From Brevibacillus choshinensis (GTDB lineage Bacteria > Bacillota > Bacilli > Brevibacillales > Brevibacillaceae), in assembly GCF_001420695.1 (NCBI RefSeq), contig NZ_LJJB01000007.1, forward strand, positions 1,003,890 to 1,067,889: 64,000 nucleotides of DNA, written 5' to 3'. Numbering within the stretch: the stretch's first letter is position 1; every line of letters begins with the position of its first letter. The notes beneath the pieces are model-generated. The model searched no databases, was not told where the DNA came from, and saw nothing but the letters and a program-made list of their open reading frames with translations. Positions 50,992 to 61,801 of this stretch are shown piece by piece. Made by a program: the position numbers and the translations under genes.

Positions 50992-52119
50992 TTACAGAAT
51001 TCGTCCAGATACGGGGGATTTGGATGTATTTTTTTGCTGAGAAGTCGATACGAGCGGAGGAATAGACGACAAGTAAAACAGCCCTCCATTAATAAACTGC
51101 ACGTCAATCCGCGGTTCGTGCTGCCATATCAGTTCGTCCATACGACGTTGGCGTTCCTCGTCTGGTGTGCTTTTTCGCCATTCCTTCTGATTGATCTCTT
51201 CCTTTGGTGTCACTTGAATCCCATTGGCACGTAAAAAGTCGAGGATTCTTCCACCTGTCGCCCGATATTCGTCAAACGACTGCGGCTGTTCGACAGCATC
51301 GGCTGAGGCTGTTGGCTGAACGGCTGGATCTAATACGGTTGTAGATTGTTCCCCCAAGGGATCATCCTCGATGCTTTCTTCTTCCTTAGCTCCGTCCTCT
51401 GTGTCTTTTTCAGCCGATTCTGGTTCGCGGCGAGCGAGCTCTTCATAGTAGGCAGCAAGGATATCGAGTTCTTCCTGCAAGCGACTCCGAGCCTCTTCTG
51501 CCCACGTCTGATCCTCCAGCTTCAACACGTTGGTCACTTCCTGCTCGGCCATGGCCAGCGCCTGTGGAACCGTAATACGCCGGTCTGTTGTGTAGAAGTA
51601 GTCTGGGATGGTAGGGCTGAGCGGCAGTCGAAATAAAAAAGAAGTGAAGTCGTGGACAACTCGCGGGTTGTGCAAGTTGATCCCCAAGTAGAGTAGAATG
51701 TCTCGCTTCTTGTCACAGAGGAGCGATACTTTCAGATTGAGCCCAAGCCAAGGAACGAGTGGGGTAGATCGTCTTGATGCGCTTGGCACTCCTGTTTTTT
51801 GTTCGTACATACAGAGAAAGCGACCATGCTTTTTGGTGGATTCAAAGATTTGTTGCATCCGTGCTGCTCCCAAGTGGACATATTCTGCACGCAGTCCGTC
51901 CGGGATCCGATCAGGATGAAAGGCAAACGTCAGCACCAACGGCTGATACGCGATATTCATTTTTTCTACCCAGCTCCAATAAAACGGACGATTGCCGATG
52001 TCCTTGTCGACGTCGACGGGAAGCTTGACGGTCAAGTAGTCGGGATGGGATTCGACGATATGGGCAGAAAAGGAGGCGAGATAGCGCTCCACAAATTGCC
52101 GGACCTGTTCCTGCTGCAT
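50992..52119 (-). CDS. yqhG: YqhG family protein
   Basis: 375 residues, the YqhG pattern (QQEQVRQFVERYLASFSAHI; HPDYLTVKLPVDVDKDIGNR; PFYWSWVEKMN). Residues 230-280 form an acidic, Glu-rich insert that looks disordered. The role is unknown. It lies 20 bases after the SNF2 gene, and this pair divergent from gcvT is the same layout as in B. subtilis. Confidence 0.85.
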   Translation of the reverse strand: MQQEQVRQFVERYLASFSAHIVESHPDYLTVKLPVDVDKDIGNRPFYWSWVEKMNIAYQPLVLTFAFHPDRIPDGLRAEYVHLGAARMQQIFESTKKHGRFLCMYEQKTGVPSASRRSTPLVPWLGLNLKVSLLCDKKRDILLYLGINLHNPRVVHDFTSFLFRLPLSPTIPDYFYTTDRRITVPQALAMAEQEVTNVLKLEDQTWAEEARSRLQEELDILAAYYEELARREPESAEKDTEDGAKEEESIEDDPLGEQSTTVLDPAVQPTASADAVEQPQSFDEYRATGGRILDFLRANGIQVTPKEEINQKEWRKSTPDEERQRRMDELIWQHEPRIDVQFINGGLFYLSSIPPLVSTSQQKNTSKSPVSGRIL

Positions 52120-52139
52120 AGGAGAACCTCTTTTCGTGT

Positions 52140-53855
52140 TTATTGGTCTGCGGCTTCGGATAACGTAGAATCAGTCCGAGGCTGCGACTGGCGAATGGCT
52201 CGGATGGCATGTCCCATGTTGTCTAGCTTGAGAGCCATTTCCTTGGAGGATCGTGAGTCCATGATGATCTGGATGAGATTTTCTTCGAGAGAGTGATTGA
52301 GATTGAGTCGCTCGACGATGTCGTCCAATTCCCCGATCACCATTTCAAACAGATCGATTTTTTCGTAGAGCAGGTTCAAGATGTGTTCCTCGATTGTTCC
52401 CACGGTAGAAAGGTTGTGGATATAGACGTCCCGTTTCTGACCGAGGCGATGGACACGCCCGATTCGCTGCTCGACACGCATAGGATTCCATGGCATGTCG
52501 TAGTTGATCACCTGATTGCAAAATTGCAAGTTGATCCCTTCACCGCCGGCTTCTGTAGCAATCAGCACTTGGGCGCGATTTTGGAACAGGTCCGTCATCC
52601 AGTCTTTTTTACTGCGTTTAAACCCGCCGCGAAAAGGTACGGAAGTGATGCCGTGATCGTGCAAGTACTTTTGCAAATAGTTTTGGGTAGCGCGGTATTC
52701 CGTAAAGATGATTACCTTGTCATTGATATTTTGAATCAATTCCACGGTTTTGGCGGCTTTGGAGTGATTCTCGATCCGCTTAATCATCTCCACAAGTTCT
52801 ACGATCTGTTCCCTCATGGGGGAGTTCTCTGCCATGCGTTGATGCATATTGTAAAGGGTCATAAAGGCGGCTTCTTTACTCGAACAAACCTCTCGCTGCA
52901 GGGTGATGAGAGAAAGGGAATTAAAACCGCCTGCACCTGAGATTCCTGTATGATACTGTTCCCGTACAAAGCGTGTGACGCCGTCGTAGAGAGCCATTTC
53001 TTCAGTGGAAAGCTCGATCGGTACGGATTGGACACGTCGACTAGTGAATTGAATACCACCATCGCTTCGCTTGTTGCGGATCATGACCTTCTCGACTTCT
53101 TCTCGCAGCTTCTCGCTGTTTTTGGACTGCCGCTTGCCTTCCACATAATTTGAAGAAAAGGTAGCGGTATGTCCCAGATGGCCTGGTTTTAAGAGATTGA
53201 TCAGGTTATACAGCTCGTCCATTTCATTCTGAATCGGTGTGGCCGTCAGCAGCAGACAGTATTTCTTGCGGATTTCTTTGACGAATTGGTAGTTGCGAGT
53301 CCGCTTGTTTTTGAGCTTATGTGCTTCATCGATGATGAGCATATCGTAATCAATGTCGAGAACGTGCCGCCGATGCGGGTCGCGTTTGGCTGTATCTATA
53401 GAGGCGACTACCACATCGTGCTGGCGCCACATGTACTCTTTTTTCTGAGCGACAGCCGTGATCCCGAATTTTTGATGCAATTCCTTCGTCCATTGGATGA
53501 CGAGAGAAGCAGGGACGAGTACAAGTATCTTTTTTGCCAGTCCACGAACCATGTATTCTTTCATGATCAGTCCAGCTTCTATCGTTTTCCCCAAACCTAC
53601 TTCATCGGCGAGGATCGCGCGGCCACGCATATCGAGCAAGACGCGTTCAGCCGTTTGCAGCTGATGAGGGAATGGAGACAAGAGAGGCAGGTACTTTAAA
53701 GACTGCAGTTGATCAAATTCTCGAACGGCCATGGCTTCCTCAGCTTCGAGTGCAAGTTTGAACAGTTCCCATTTGTCCCACGGTCCGTCTTCTTGCATAC
53801 GTTCCGTCAGCGGATCAAGCCAGCTGGTGTCAAAGGTAACAGGAATATTCGGCAT
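52140..53855 (-). CDS. yqhH: SNF2-type helicase YqhH
   Basis: 571 residues. Helicase motifs I (ADEVGLGKTIEAGLIM), II (IIDEAHKLKN), III (LLLTATPIQNE), V (ATEAGGEGINLQF) and VI (QRIGRVHRLGQ) place it in the SNF2/RapA-like group of superfamily 2. It probably remodels nucleic-acid complexes. ATG at 53855 with GAAGGAG. It forms an operon with yqhG and is divergent from the glycine riboswitch. Confidence 0.9.
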   Translation of the reverse strand: MPNIPVTFDTSWLDPLTERMQEDGPWDKWELFKLALEAEEAMAVREFDQLQSLKYLPLLSPFPHQLQTAERVLLDMRGRAILADEVGLGKTIEAGLIMKEYMVRGLAKKILVLVPASLVIQWTKELHQKFGITAVAQKKEYMWRQHDVVVASIDTAKRDPHRRHVLDIDYDMLIIDEAHKLKNKRTRNYQFVKEIRKKYCLLLTATPIQNEMDELYNLINLLKPGHLGHTATFSSNYVEGKRQSKNSEKLREEVEKVMIRNKRSDGGIQFTSRRVQSVPIELSTEEMALYDGVTRFVREQYHTGISGAGGFNSLSLITLQREVCSSKEAAFMTLYNMHQRMAENSPMREQIVELVEMIKRIENHSKAAKTVELIQNINDKVIIFTEYRATQNYLQKYLHDHGITSVPFRGGFKRSKKDWMTDLFQNRAQVLIATEAGGEGINLQFCNQVINYDMPWNPMRVEQRIGRVHRLGQKRDVYIHNLSTVGTIEEHILNLLYEKIDLFEMVIGELDDIVERLNLNHSLEENLIQIIMDSRSSKEMALKLDNMGHAIRAIRQSQPRTDSTLSEAADQ

Positions 53856-54084
53856 ATGTGTAACTCCTTCGTGTGTCTGTGCCATATCTTTCATGACGAA
53901 ACCAATAAATCTTAACATTTTTGTTACTGTTGATCATTTTGTTAAGTATTTCTTGAGATGACTGTGAATTTGCATATTTTCAAGTTCGTACTCTCATGGT
54001 AGGATATAGAGGAAGTTCACTTGTTAGTATGGAATCATATCAAAAACTTATGTATGACCACGTATCCAACGCGAATGATAGTAG

Positions 54085-54328
54085 CAGGGAGAGACTGCCT
54101 GACACGGCAGCGCCGAAGGAGCAAACCGGTGACGGTGAATCTCTCAGGCAAAAGTACCTCTACTGGACGCAACTCTGGAGAGAGCTCCGAATGAGCCACC
54201 AAAGGGGAAACTTGTGAGTGAGGTGATCCCCGCCTCACTTGATGCGCAAGGTAACTCTCAGGTACCAAGGACAGAGGAGGAGAAATGGGCACCATTACTT
54301 GGTGTACCCATTTTTCGGCCTCTTTTTT
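54085..54328 (+). promoter_or_regulatory. Tandem glycine riboswitch upstream of gcvT
   Basis: Two aptamers in a row. Aptamer 1 (about 54088-54172) has GGGAGAGACTGCC, GCCGAAGGAGCAA and TCTCTCAGGCAAAAG; aptamer 2 (about 54176-54272) has CTGGAGAGAGC, GAATGAGCCACC and AACTCTCAGGTACCAAGGAC. The expression platform (54273-54328) can form a hairpin around ATGGGCACCA/TTGGTGTACCCAT and an AGAGG/CCTCT stem followed by T. Glycine binding should keep the terminator from forming and switch on gcvT, as in Bacillus. Confidence 0.92.
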
Positions 54329-54425
54329 GTGCTTTCGTGAGTCTGTGGCTGTTGGAATGGCGATAAGCCAAATACGTTTCACTTGGGGAAAAACGCCAAC
54401 CAGGTTGGCTTTCAGGAGGTGCCTT

Positions 54426-55529
54426 ATGTCCACATTGAAAAGAACACCGCTGTTTGATTCTTATGCGAAGTACGGTGGGAAAACCATTGACTTCGGTGGC
54501 TGGGAACTGCCCGTTCAGTTTTCTGGTATCGGTCAAGAGCATGAAGCAGTACGGACCAAAGCTGGACTGTTTGACGTTTCCCACATGGGAGAAGTGGATG
54601 TAAAAGGAGAAAATGCACTCGCTTATCTCCAGCGCGTCACGACCAATGACGTGTCCAAACTGGCTGTCGGTCAGGCACAATACAGTGTCCTCTGCTATCC
54701 GGATGGCGGCACCGTCGACGATCTGTTGGTGTATAAATACGCTGATGACCACTACTTGCTGGTCATTAATGCAGGCAATATTGACAAGGACTACGCTTGG
54801 CTGCAAGAGCACCTGATGGAAGGCGTCACAATCGAAAATATCTCGCCGCAGACGGCTCAGCTCGCGATTCAAGGTCCGGTCGCAGAACGTATTTTGCAAA
54901 AAGTGACGACTACTGACTTGTCTCAAATTGGCGTTTTCCGCTTTCAATCCGATGTTCTGGTAGATGGAGTTCCTGCACTAGTCTCCCGTACTGGCTACAC
55001 TGGTGAAGACGGCTTTGAAATTTACCTGGCTGCAGACCAGGCGGCAAAGCTCTGGGATACCTTGCTTGCAGCAGGTGCAGAAGAAGGCTTGGTGCCGTGT
55101 GGTTTGGGTGCGCGTGATACTCTGCGCTTTGAATCCAAGCTCCCACTCTATGGCCAAGAGCTGAGTCAGACGATTACGCCGATCGAAGCGGGCATTGGCT
55201 TTGCCGTAAAAGTTGACAAGGAAGTGCCGTTTATTGGTCAAGAAGTGCTCAAGGCACAAAAAGAAAACGGTGCACCTCGCAAGCTGGTCGGAATTGAAAT
55301 GATCGATCGAGGTATTCCTCGCACGCACTACCCGGTATATGTGGGCGAAGAGCTGATCGGAGAAGTCACGACAGGGACCCAGTCTCCTACCTTGAAAAAA
55401 AACGTTGGTCTCGCGCTGATCAAGAGTGAGCATGCCGCGCTGGGAACCACACTCGAAGTTGAAATTCGCGGAAAACGACTCAAAGCAGAAGTGGTTGCCG
55501 CTCCTTTCTATAAACGTCCAAAAAATTGA
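54426..55529 (+). CDS. gcvT: Glycine cleavage system aminomethyltransferase (T protein)
   Basis: Transfers the aminomethyl group from lipoyl-GcvH to tetrahydrofolate. 367 residues with [54 protein letters not shown] and GARDTLRFE. The ATG at 54426 follows AGGAGGT. First gene of gcvT-gcvPA-gcvPB, controlled by the riboswitch. Confidence 0.95.
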   Translation: MSTLKRTPLFDSYAKYGGKTIDFGGWELPVQFSGIGQEHEAVRTKAGLFDVSHMGEVDVKGENALAYLQRVTTNDVSKLAVGQAQYSVLCYPDGGTVDDLLVYKYADDHYLLVINAGNIDKDYAWLQEHLMEGVTIENISPQTAQLAIQGPVAERILQKVTTTDLSQIGVFRFQSDVLVDGVPALVSRTGYTGEDGFEIYLAADQAAKLWDTLLAAGAEEGLVPCGLGARDTLRFESKLPLYGQELSQTITPIEAGIGFAVKVDKEVPFIGQEVLKAQKENGAPRKLVGIEMIDRGIPRTHYPVYVGEELIGEVTTGTQSPTLKKNVGLALIKSEHAALGTTLEVEIRGKRLKAEVVAAPFYKRPKN

Positions 55530-55569
55530 TGGCAAGACTCATCCAACCTACTAAAGGAGGACTACCTTC

Positions 55570-56922
55570 GTGAAATACCGCTACCTGCCCCAAACCGATC
55601 AGGACAAGCGCGAAATGCTGGCTACTCTCGGCATTTCCAGTGTCGAAGAACTGTTTGCCGATATCCCAGAAGAAGTACGCTTCAAAGGTGCTATCCAAAT
55701 TCCAGAGGCTCTCTCTGAGCCAGAACTGGTTAAATACTTTACCGGCTTGGCTAATAAAAACGTTAATTTCAGCACACATGTAAACTTCTTGGGTGCTGGT
55801 GTTTATCAGCATTACACGCCGAGTACAGTCAACCACATGCTGTTGCGTGGTGAGTTTTTTACGGCTTACACACCTTACCAGCCAGAAATCAGCCAAGGCG
55901 AGCTGCAAGCCATTTTTGAATTCCAAACAATGGTATGCGAGCTGACTGGGATGGAAGTAGCCAACTCTTCTATGTACGATGGCGCGACTTCCTTGGCAGA
56001 AGCAGCGATGATGGCAGCAGGACACACAGGGAAAAAGCGCGTGATCGTCTCCCGTGCTGTGCATCCAGAAGCACGTGGCGTGTTGAAAACATATGCATAC
56101 GGACAAAACGTGGAATTGGTCGAAGTAGGCATCAACAGTGAGGGTGTCACCGATACACAAGCGCTCGAAGCTTTGATCAATGACAACACAGCGGCCGTTA
56201 TCGTACAATACCCGAACTTCTTTGGTAACGTAGAGGACTTGTCGGTTGTTGAATCTATCGCACACGGAAATGGAGCTCTTTTGATCACATCCTCCAATCC
56301 GCTCGCACTAGGCGTACTGGAAGCACCAGGCAAGCTAGGTGCTGACATCGTGGTAGGTGACATGCAGCCATTCGGGATTCCTGCTTCGTTTGGCGGACCA
56401 CACTGCGGTTATTTCGCTACAACAACCAAGCTGATGCGCAAAATGCCAGGTCGGATCGTCGGTCAGACAAAGGACGAGAATGGCAAGCGCGGCTTCGTTT
56501 TGACGCTGCAAGCTCGTGAACAGCACATTCGTCGTGAAAAAGCGACTTCAAATATTTGCTCCAACCAAGCTCTGCTCGCGCTGGCCGCAGCGATTACCAT
56601 GACCGCACTGGGCAAGCAAGGCGTACAGGAAATGGCGATGATGAACCTGCAAAAAGCACACTACGCAAAACAAGTGCTGCAAGCAAAAGGGCTGGAAGTA
56701 GTGTTCACCTCACCATTCTTTAACGAATTTGCTGTGAAGCTGTCCCAACCGGTAGCCGACGTAAACAAAAAGCTGCTGGGCGCAGGAATCATCGGTGGTT
56801 ATGACCTGGGTCTGGATTATCCAGAGTTTGCAGGACATATGCTCCTGGCCGTGACTGAACTGAGAACGAAAGAAGAAATTGACCAACTGGCGCAGGAATT
56901 GGAGGCGATCACTCGTGCATAA
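55570..56922 (+). CDS. gcvPA: Glycine dehydrogenase (decarboxylating) subunit 1
   Basis: 450 residues; N-terminal half of the split P protein. Contains [42 protein letters not shown]-like [11 protein letters not shown] and [10 protein letters not shown]. It lacks the PLP-binding lysine, which is in subunit 2. GTG start after AAAGGAGG. It overlaps gcvPB by eight bases. Confidence 0.95.
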   Translation: MKYRYLPQTDQDKREMLATLGISSVEELFADIPEEVRFKGAIQIPEALSEPELVKYFTGLANKNVNFSTHVNFLGAGVYQHYTPSTVNHMLLRGEFFTAYTPYQPEISQGELQAIFEFQTMVCELTGMEVANSSMYDGATSLAEAAMMAAGHTGKKRVIVSRAVHPEARGVLKTYAYGQNVELVEVGINSEGVTDTQALEALINDNTAAVIVQYPNFFGNVEDLSVVESIAHGNGALLITSSNPLALGVLEAPGKLGADIVVGDMQPFGIPASFGGPHCGYFATTTKLMRKMPGRIVGQTKDENGKRGFVLTLQAREQHIRREKATSNICSNQALLALAAAITMTALGKQGVQEMAMMNLQKAHYAKQVLQAKGLEVVFTSPFFNEFAVKLSQPVADVNKKLLGAGIIGGYDLGLDYPEFAGHMLLAVTELRTKEEIDQLAQELEAITRA

Positions 56923-58384
56923 AGACCAGGAGAAAGCATTGATTTTTGAAATGAGTAAACCAGGCCGTGTGGGCTACAATCTGCCGGCATTGGATGTACC
57001 TGAGGTAGAAGTAGCCAGCCTGCTGCCGAAGCACCTCATTCGCGAGACGCCAGCCGAGTTGCCGGAAGTATCCGAGCTTCAACTGGTACGTCACTACACC
57101 GAGCTATCCCGTCGTAATCACGGCGTAGACAATGGGTTCTATCCGCTCGGCTCTTGCACCATGAAATACAATCCAAAAATCAACGAAGATATCGCTCGTT
57201 ACGCTGGTTTTGCCCAAACACACCCGTACCAGCCGGAAGAAACCGTACAAGGTGGTTTGGAGCTGCTCTACAATCTGCAAGAAGAACTGGCAGAAATCAC
57301 GGGTATGGATCAGGTCACGCTGCAGCCTGCAGCAGGTGCAGCAGGTGAATGGACCGGTCTGATGATGATTCGTGCATACCACGAGAGTCGCGGCGAAGGT
57401 CATCGTACGAAAGTCATCGTGCCAAACTCTGCGCATGGTACCAACCCGGCGTCCGCAGCTGTAGCTGGTCTCGACACGGTTACCATCCCGTCCAATGACC
57501 GTGGCTTGGTAGACATTCAGGCATTACGTGAAGCAGTTGGTTCGGATACAGCAGCTCTGATGCTGACCAATCCAAACACACTCGGTCTGTTTGAAGAAGA
57601 TATCGTAGAAATGGCGCAGATTGTCCACGAAGCAGGCGGACTTCTGTATTATGATGGAGCCAATGCCAACGCAATCTTGGGTATCGCTCGTCCGGGCGAC
57701 ATGGGCTTTGACGTCGTGCATCTGAACTTGCACAAAACGTTTACAGGTCCTCATGGCGGCGGTGGACCAGGTGCAGGTCCGGTTGGGGTCAAGAAAGTAC
57801 TTGAGCCATTCCTTCCAACCCCTATCGTTGCGAAAAAAGAAGACGGTACGTTCTACTGGGATAGCAATCGCCCACAATCGATCGGTCGTGTAAAAGGCTA
57901 CAACGGAAACTTTGGTATTCTCGTGCGCGCTTATAGCTACATTCGTACGATGGGTCCAAAAGGTTTGCTGCAGGTATCGCAAAATGCTGTGTTGAACGCC
58001 AACTACATGATGCGTCGCCTGGCAACGGCATACCATCTGCCATTTGATCAAGTGTGCAAGCATGAATTCGTTCTGTCCGGCGTTTTGCAAAAGAAACAGG
58101 GTGTTCGTACACTCGATATCGCGAAACGTCTGTTGGACTTCGGCTACCATCCGCCGACCATCTACTTCCCGCTGATTGTAGATGAGTGCTTGATGATCGA
58201 GCCGACCGAAACAGAGACAAAAGAGACGCTCGATGAATTCATCGAGGCGATGCTGCAAATTGCCCGCGAGTGTGAAGAGACTCCGGAAATCGTACAGGAA
58301 GCACCGCATACTACTGTGGTAAAACGCCTGGACGAGGCGACTGCTGCACGCAAACCAATCCTACGTTACCAGCCGCAAGCCTAA
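56915..58384 (+). CDS. gcvPB: Glycine dehydrogenase (decarboxylating) subunit 2
   Basis: 489 residues; C-terminal half of the split P protein, with the PLP lysine in [20 protein letters not shown] and the [13 protein letters not shown] and [11 protein letters not shown] motifs. GTG at 56915 with GGAGG nine bases upstream; its start overlaps the gcvPA stop (GTGCATAA), so the two are translated in about equal amounts. gcvH is not in the window. Confidence 0.95.
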   Translation: MHKDQEKALIFEMSKPGRVGYNLPALDVPEVEVASLLPKHLIRETPAELPEVSELQLVRHYTELSRRNHGVDNGFYPLGSCTMKYNPKINEDIARYAGFAQTHPYQPEETVQGGLELLYNLQEELAEITGMDQVTLQPAAGAAGEWTGLMMIRAYHESRGEGHRTKVIVPNSAHGTNPASAAVAGLDTVTIPSNDRGLVDIQALREAVGSDTAALMLTNPNTLGLFEEDIVEMAQIVHEAGGLLYYDGANANAILGIARPGDMGFDVVHLNLHKTFTGPHGGGGPGAGPVGVKKVLEPFLPTPIVAKKEDGTFYWDSNRPQSIGRVKGYNGNFGILVRAYSYIRTMGPKGLLQVSQNAVLNANYMMRRLATAYHLPFDQVCKHEFVLSGVLQKKQGVRTLDIAKRLLDFGYHPPTIYFPLIVDECLMIEPTETETKETLDEFIEAMLQIARECEETPEIVQEAPHTTVVKRLDEATAARKPILRYQPQA

Positions 58385-58400
58385 TCGTATAACGATCGAA

Positions 58401-58429
58401 GAACCGCCTGATCTCAAGGGCGGTTTTTC
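58401..58429 (+). terminator. Terminator after the gcv operon
   Basis: GAACCGCC pairs with GGGCGGTT, followed by a T-rich run. Confidence 0.85.
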
Positions 58430-58472
58430 TTTCCCGTTGATGATATGATGGAGGGAAGCAGGGGGTGTCGGG

Positions 58473-59540
58473 ATGAAAAAGCGAATTGTCTTTACTGGCG
58501 GTGGATCGGCAGGACATGTGACGGTTAATCTCGCCTTGATTCCTCATTTTCTGGAGGCAGGTTGGGAAGTCGCCTATATCGGCTCGACGAACGGAATTGA
58601 AAAGGAGCTGGTCGGGGTACTGGCTAGCGTTCGATATGTAGGAATCTCATCTGGCAAGCTTCGCCGTTATTTCGACTGGAAAAACGTCACGGACCCGTTC
58701 CGCGTCACGAAAGGAATCTGGGAGGCTTTTCGCTTTTTACGCGCATGGAAACCGGATATCATTTTTTCCAAGGGCGGGTTTGTCTCCGTTCCAGTCGTAC
58801 TGGGAGGCTGGATGAATCGTCTGCCAGTCGTGATACATGAATCCGACCTGACTCCGGGATTGGCCAATCGCTTATCAGTTCCATTTGCCAGTAAAGTTTG
58901 TGTCACCTTTCCGGAAACCGTCCATCGTCTACCGGCATCAAAAGGCGTCTATGTAGGGGCTGTGATCCGTTCTGAGCTGCTGAATGGATCGCGGGAGAGT
59001 GGAATCTCCCAGTGCGGATTTACGCCACGAAAGCCCGTTCTGCTCGTCATGGGTGGCAGTCTGGGAGCTCGTCGGATCAATGAAGTGGTACGAAGCCAGC
59101 TGCAGGCTTTGCTCACTGATTATCAGGTCGTTCACATCTGCGGGAAAGGTCAACGGGACGAATCACTTCAGCAAGCCGGTTATCGGCAGTATGAGTATGT
59201 CACAGACGAAATGCCCGATTTGCTGGCGATGGCGGACCTGGTCGTGTCTCGTGCTGGCTCCAATGCGATCTTTGAATGCCTCGCACTACGCAAACCCATG
59301 CTGCTGATTCCGTTATCTAAAACAGCGAGTCGTGGTGATCAGATATTGAATGCACGTTCCTTTGAAAAGAGAGGCTTTTGCGAGGTGCTATTGGAGGAGG
59401 ATTTATCGGATACGACATTTTTGCAAGCTCTGAAAAAACTACGAGAAAATCGATCCGATCTGTTGCGTTGTATGAAAGAGGATACACAGGCAGATGCGCT
59501 GACTCAGGTCATATCCCTCCTCAAGAATACGGCGAGCTGA
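58473..59540 (+). CDS. murG: MurG-type UDP-GlcNAc transferase (lipid II synthesis)
   Basis: GT28 glycosyltransferase, 355 residues, with GGGSAGHVTVNLAL, FSKGGFVSVPVVLGG, MGGSLGARRINEVV, and SRAGSNAIFE / PLSKTASRGDQILNA motifs; it adds GlcNAc to lipid I. It lies outside any dcw cluster, so it may be a second copy; a main murG next to murD/ftsW elsewhere would settle this. ATG at 58473 with GGGGGTG. It is followed by lipM after 80 bases. Confidence 0.85.
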   Translation: MKKRIVFTGGGSAGHVTVNLALIPHFLEAGWEVAYIGSTNGIEKELVGVLASVRYVGISSGKLRRYFDWKNVTDPFRVTKGIWEAFRFLRAWKPDIIFSKGGFVSVPVVLGGWMNRLPVVIHESDLTPGLANRLSVPFASKVCVTFPETVHRLPASKGVYVGAVIRSELLNGSRESGISQCGFTPRKPVLLVMGGSLGARRINEVVRSQLQALLTDYQVVHICGKGQRDESLQQAGYRQYEYVTDEMPDLLAMADLVVSRAGSNAIFECLALRKPMLLIPLSKTASRGDQILNARSFEKRGFCEVLLEEDLSDTTFLQALKKLRENRSDLLRCMKEDTQADALTQVISLLKNTAS

Positions 59541-59620
59541 ACAATTAACCCATCCGGGTCTTGCCGATCCTCGCACGGGAAGGCTACAATGAATGCGTTG
59601 TGAAAGAGGAGGTACATAGG

Positions 59621-60451
59621 ATGGAACAGTGGCGTTATATTGTGACGGAAGCAATGTCTCCCGCGATGAATATGGCAGTGGATGAGGCTATCTTGCAATT
59701 GCACAGCGAAGGCAAGGTACCGCCGACTGTCCGTTTTTACACTTGGAATCCGGCCACACTGTCAATCGGATATTTTCAAAAGGCGATTAAGGAAATCAAT
59801 ATGGATGCGTTGAGAGAAAGCGGCTTAGGTTTTGTCCGCCGAGCAACAGGTGGGCGCGCCGTTCTTCACGACAAAGAACTCACCTATAGCGTCATCGTGT
59901 CAGAAGAGCACCCTAATATGCCATCCAGCGTGACAGAGGCATACAAGACCATTAGTCTGGGGCTACTACACGGTTTTCAAAACCTGGGACTGAAGGCAGA
60001 AATGGTGTCTTTGGCGAGTGAAGAGGAGAAGGAAAAGTACAGCTCTCCTGGGTCGTCTGCTTGCTTTGATTCGCCGTCATGGTATGAGCTGGTTGTCGAA
60101 GGGAAAAAGGTAGCTGGTAGTGCACAAACTAGACAAAAGGGCGTAATTCTCCAACACGGCTCCATCCTGCTGGACATGGATGTGGAGATGTTGTTCTCCC
60201 TATTGAATTTCCCGTCCGAGCGTGTCAAACAACGGATGATCGATAGCTTCCGCCAAAAAGCAGTTACGATTAATGAAGTCAGTTCTCGTCCAATCGGTCT
60301 GCAGGAAGCGATCGATGCATTTGGGCGAGGCTTCGCATCCGGTCTGGAAGTCGAGTTGGTTCCTTCTGAACTCACGGAGGAAGAACGGACGTTGGCAGAA
60401 GAACTTGTCCGCACGCGATATTCCACAGAAGAATGGAATTTGCGGCGCTAG
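59621..60451 (+). CDS. lipM: Octanoyltransferase LipM (octanoyl-ACP to GcvH)
   Basis: 276 residues of the BPL/LplA fold. [11 protein letters not shown] and the cysteine in [14 protein letters not shown] fit LipM, whose Cys thioester carries the octanoyl group; [13 protein letters not shown] holds the conserved lysine. In Firmicutes LipM loads GcvH first, then LipL passes the chain on. ATG at 59621 with AGAGGAGG. Nearness to the gcv genes fits the GcvH acceptor. Confidence 0.88.
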   Translation: MEQWRYIVTEAMSPAMNMAVDEAILQLHSEGKVPPTVRFYTWNPATLSIGYFQKAIKEINMDALRESGLGFVRRATGGRAVLHDKELTYSVIVSEEHPNMPSSVTEAYKTISLGLLHGFQNLGLKAEMVSLASEEEKEKYSSPGSSACFDSPSWYELVVEGKKVAGSAQTRQKGVILQHGSILLDMDVEMLFSLLNFPSERVKQRMIDSFRQKAVTINEVSSRPIGLQEAIDAFGRGFASGLEVELVPSELTEEERTLAEELVRTRYSTEEWNLRR

Positions 60452-60474
60452 AACATGAAATAGCAATTATATAG

Positions 60475-60515
60475 AAAAGCTCCCGAGGTCATTAGTAGTG
60501 ACCATGGGAGCTTTT
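60475..60515. terminator. Bidirectional terminator between lipM and dat
   Basis: AAAAGCTCCC pairs with GGGAGCTTTT, with an inner GGTCA/TGACC stem; A and T runs allow use on both strands. Confidence 0.85.
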
Positions 60516-60524
60516 GATTTATGG

Positions 60525-61376
60525 TTATACGAGTACACTGGCGTTGATATGTTGTTCAAACAGCTCTTGCAGTTTTAATGAAACAGGTCCGACTGTTCCC
60601 TCTCCGACAGGTTGACCATCGACGGAAACCAGAGGCATGATCTCTGCGGTTGTACTAGTCAAGAACACTTCATCCGCTTGCTTCAGGAAGTCAGTCGTAA
60701 AAGCTTCCTCGTTTACCGTGATCCCATTTTCTTTGGCCAGATCGATGACGACCTTACGCGTAATGCCGTTCAGGATCAAATGATCAGCCGGGTGTGTGTA
60801 GAGCGCACCGTTTTTCACTGCGAAAAGGTTGGCAGAACTACACTCTGTAACAATACCGTCGCGGTGCAGAATCGAATCCTGTGCACCTTTGTCTTTTGCA
60901 TACTGTTTCACCAGTACCGCTCCAAGCAGGTTGAGCGTTTTGATGTCGCAACGAAGCCAGCGGATGTCTTCGATTAGTTGAGCGGATTGCCCCTTTTTCA
61001 TGTCAGCTAAGGGGCGAGCTTTGTGTCGTGCAAAGCCCATGATGACAGGCTTGCTCTCAGCTGGGATATCGTGAACGCGAGGAGAGACACCGCGTGAAAC
61101 TTGCAGATAAAGAGTCGCGTCATCGTTCTCAGTGATGTTGTTTTTCTCCATCAATTGGTGTGCCAAAGTGCTCAGCTCCTCAGCGCTCCACGGCAGTTCC
61201 ATTTTGATTTCGCGGGCACTTCTGTACAAGCGGGTGAGATGGGCATCCCATTGATACATCTTGCCTTTGTAAATGCGTACGACCTCATAGATCCCGTCAC
61301 CAAAGTTGTATCCGCGATCTTCAGGATGTACGGCAGCTTCCCCTTCTTCTACCCATTTTCCACCAACATACAGCAT
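60525..61376 (-). CDS. dat: D-amino acid aminotransferase
   Basis: Fold-type IV PLP enzyme, 283 residues, the size of the thermophilic Bacillus D-amino acid transaminase. N-terminal YVGGKWVEEGEAAVHPEDRG with NFGDGIYEVVRIYKG, the PLP lysine in DIKTLNLLGAVL, the Glu in TECSSANLF and TSTTAEIMPL match. It interconverts D-alanine and D-glutamate precursors for peptidoglycan. ATG at 61376 with GGAGGA. Confidence 0.92.
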   Translation of the reverse strand: MLYVGGKWVEEGEAAVHPEDRGYNFGDGIYEVVRIYKGKMYQWDAHLTRLYRSAREIKMELPWSAEELSTLAHQLMEKNNITENDDATLYLQVSRGVSPRVHDIPAESKPVIMGFARHKARPLADMKKGQSAQLIEDIRWLRCDIKTLNLLGAVLVKQYAKDKGAQDSILHRDGIVTECSSANLFAVKNGALYTHPADHLILNGITRKVVIDLAKENGITVNEEAFTTDFLKQADEVFLTSTTAEIMPLVSVDGQPVGEGTVGPVSLKLQELFEQHINASVLV

Positions 61377-61801
61377 GGTGAGTCCTCCTTCATTCATTCC
61401 AAGAATAATGATGACAGGTATCGTTTGCTCGAACAATCTGCAATTGCCCTACTTCCGTACCATTGTCTGAAATATCCGCTAGTTCCAACGGTTTCTGAAT
61501 CAACCTTAGCAAATCGTCAGAAAAGGGTCAATTTGAAAGTAGCAAAAAGGCTATCAATTATTTAACAGATCCTGGCTGCTTCTATAAAGAAATCGAATCC
61601 TGAAATAGATTTCCCAAAAACCCACCAATCGACGGTATTTCTGTTTCGACAGAAGACAAAAGGGAGATGGGGCAGAAGGACAACTAAAGCTGTCGTCCGC
61701 TGGCGTGGGATGAAAGTATTTGACTAACTATTCTGACTAGACGCTGTTCGCTAGCGAGGCCCATAATAATAAGGCAAAGAGGACGTAAGGAGGGAAAGCC
61801 C
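61377..61801. other. 425-base gene-free region between dat and the M28 gene
   Basis: No supportable gene. It must hold the promoters of the divergent dat and M28 genes. Visible elements: an imperfect dyad TTGAAAGTAGC/GGCTATCAA around 61532-61556, a GACAACTAAAGCTGTC hairpin near 61680, and AT-rich stretches. The ribosome site GGAGGG for the M28 gene lies at its right end. I see no RNA gene or repeat here. Confidence 0.6.

Noticed and set aside
55480-56265. 261-residue minus-strand frame over gcvPA
   Set aside because: It is antisense to a highly conserved gene; the long frame is a by-product of codon bias.
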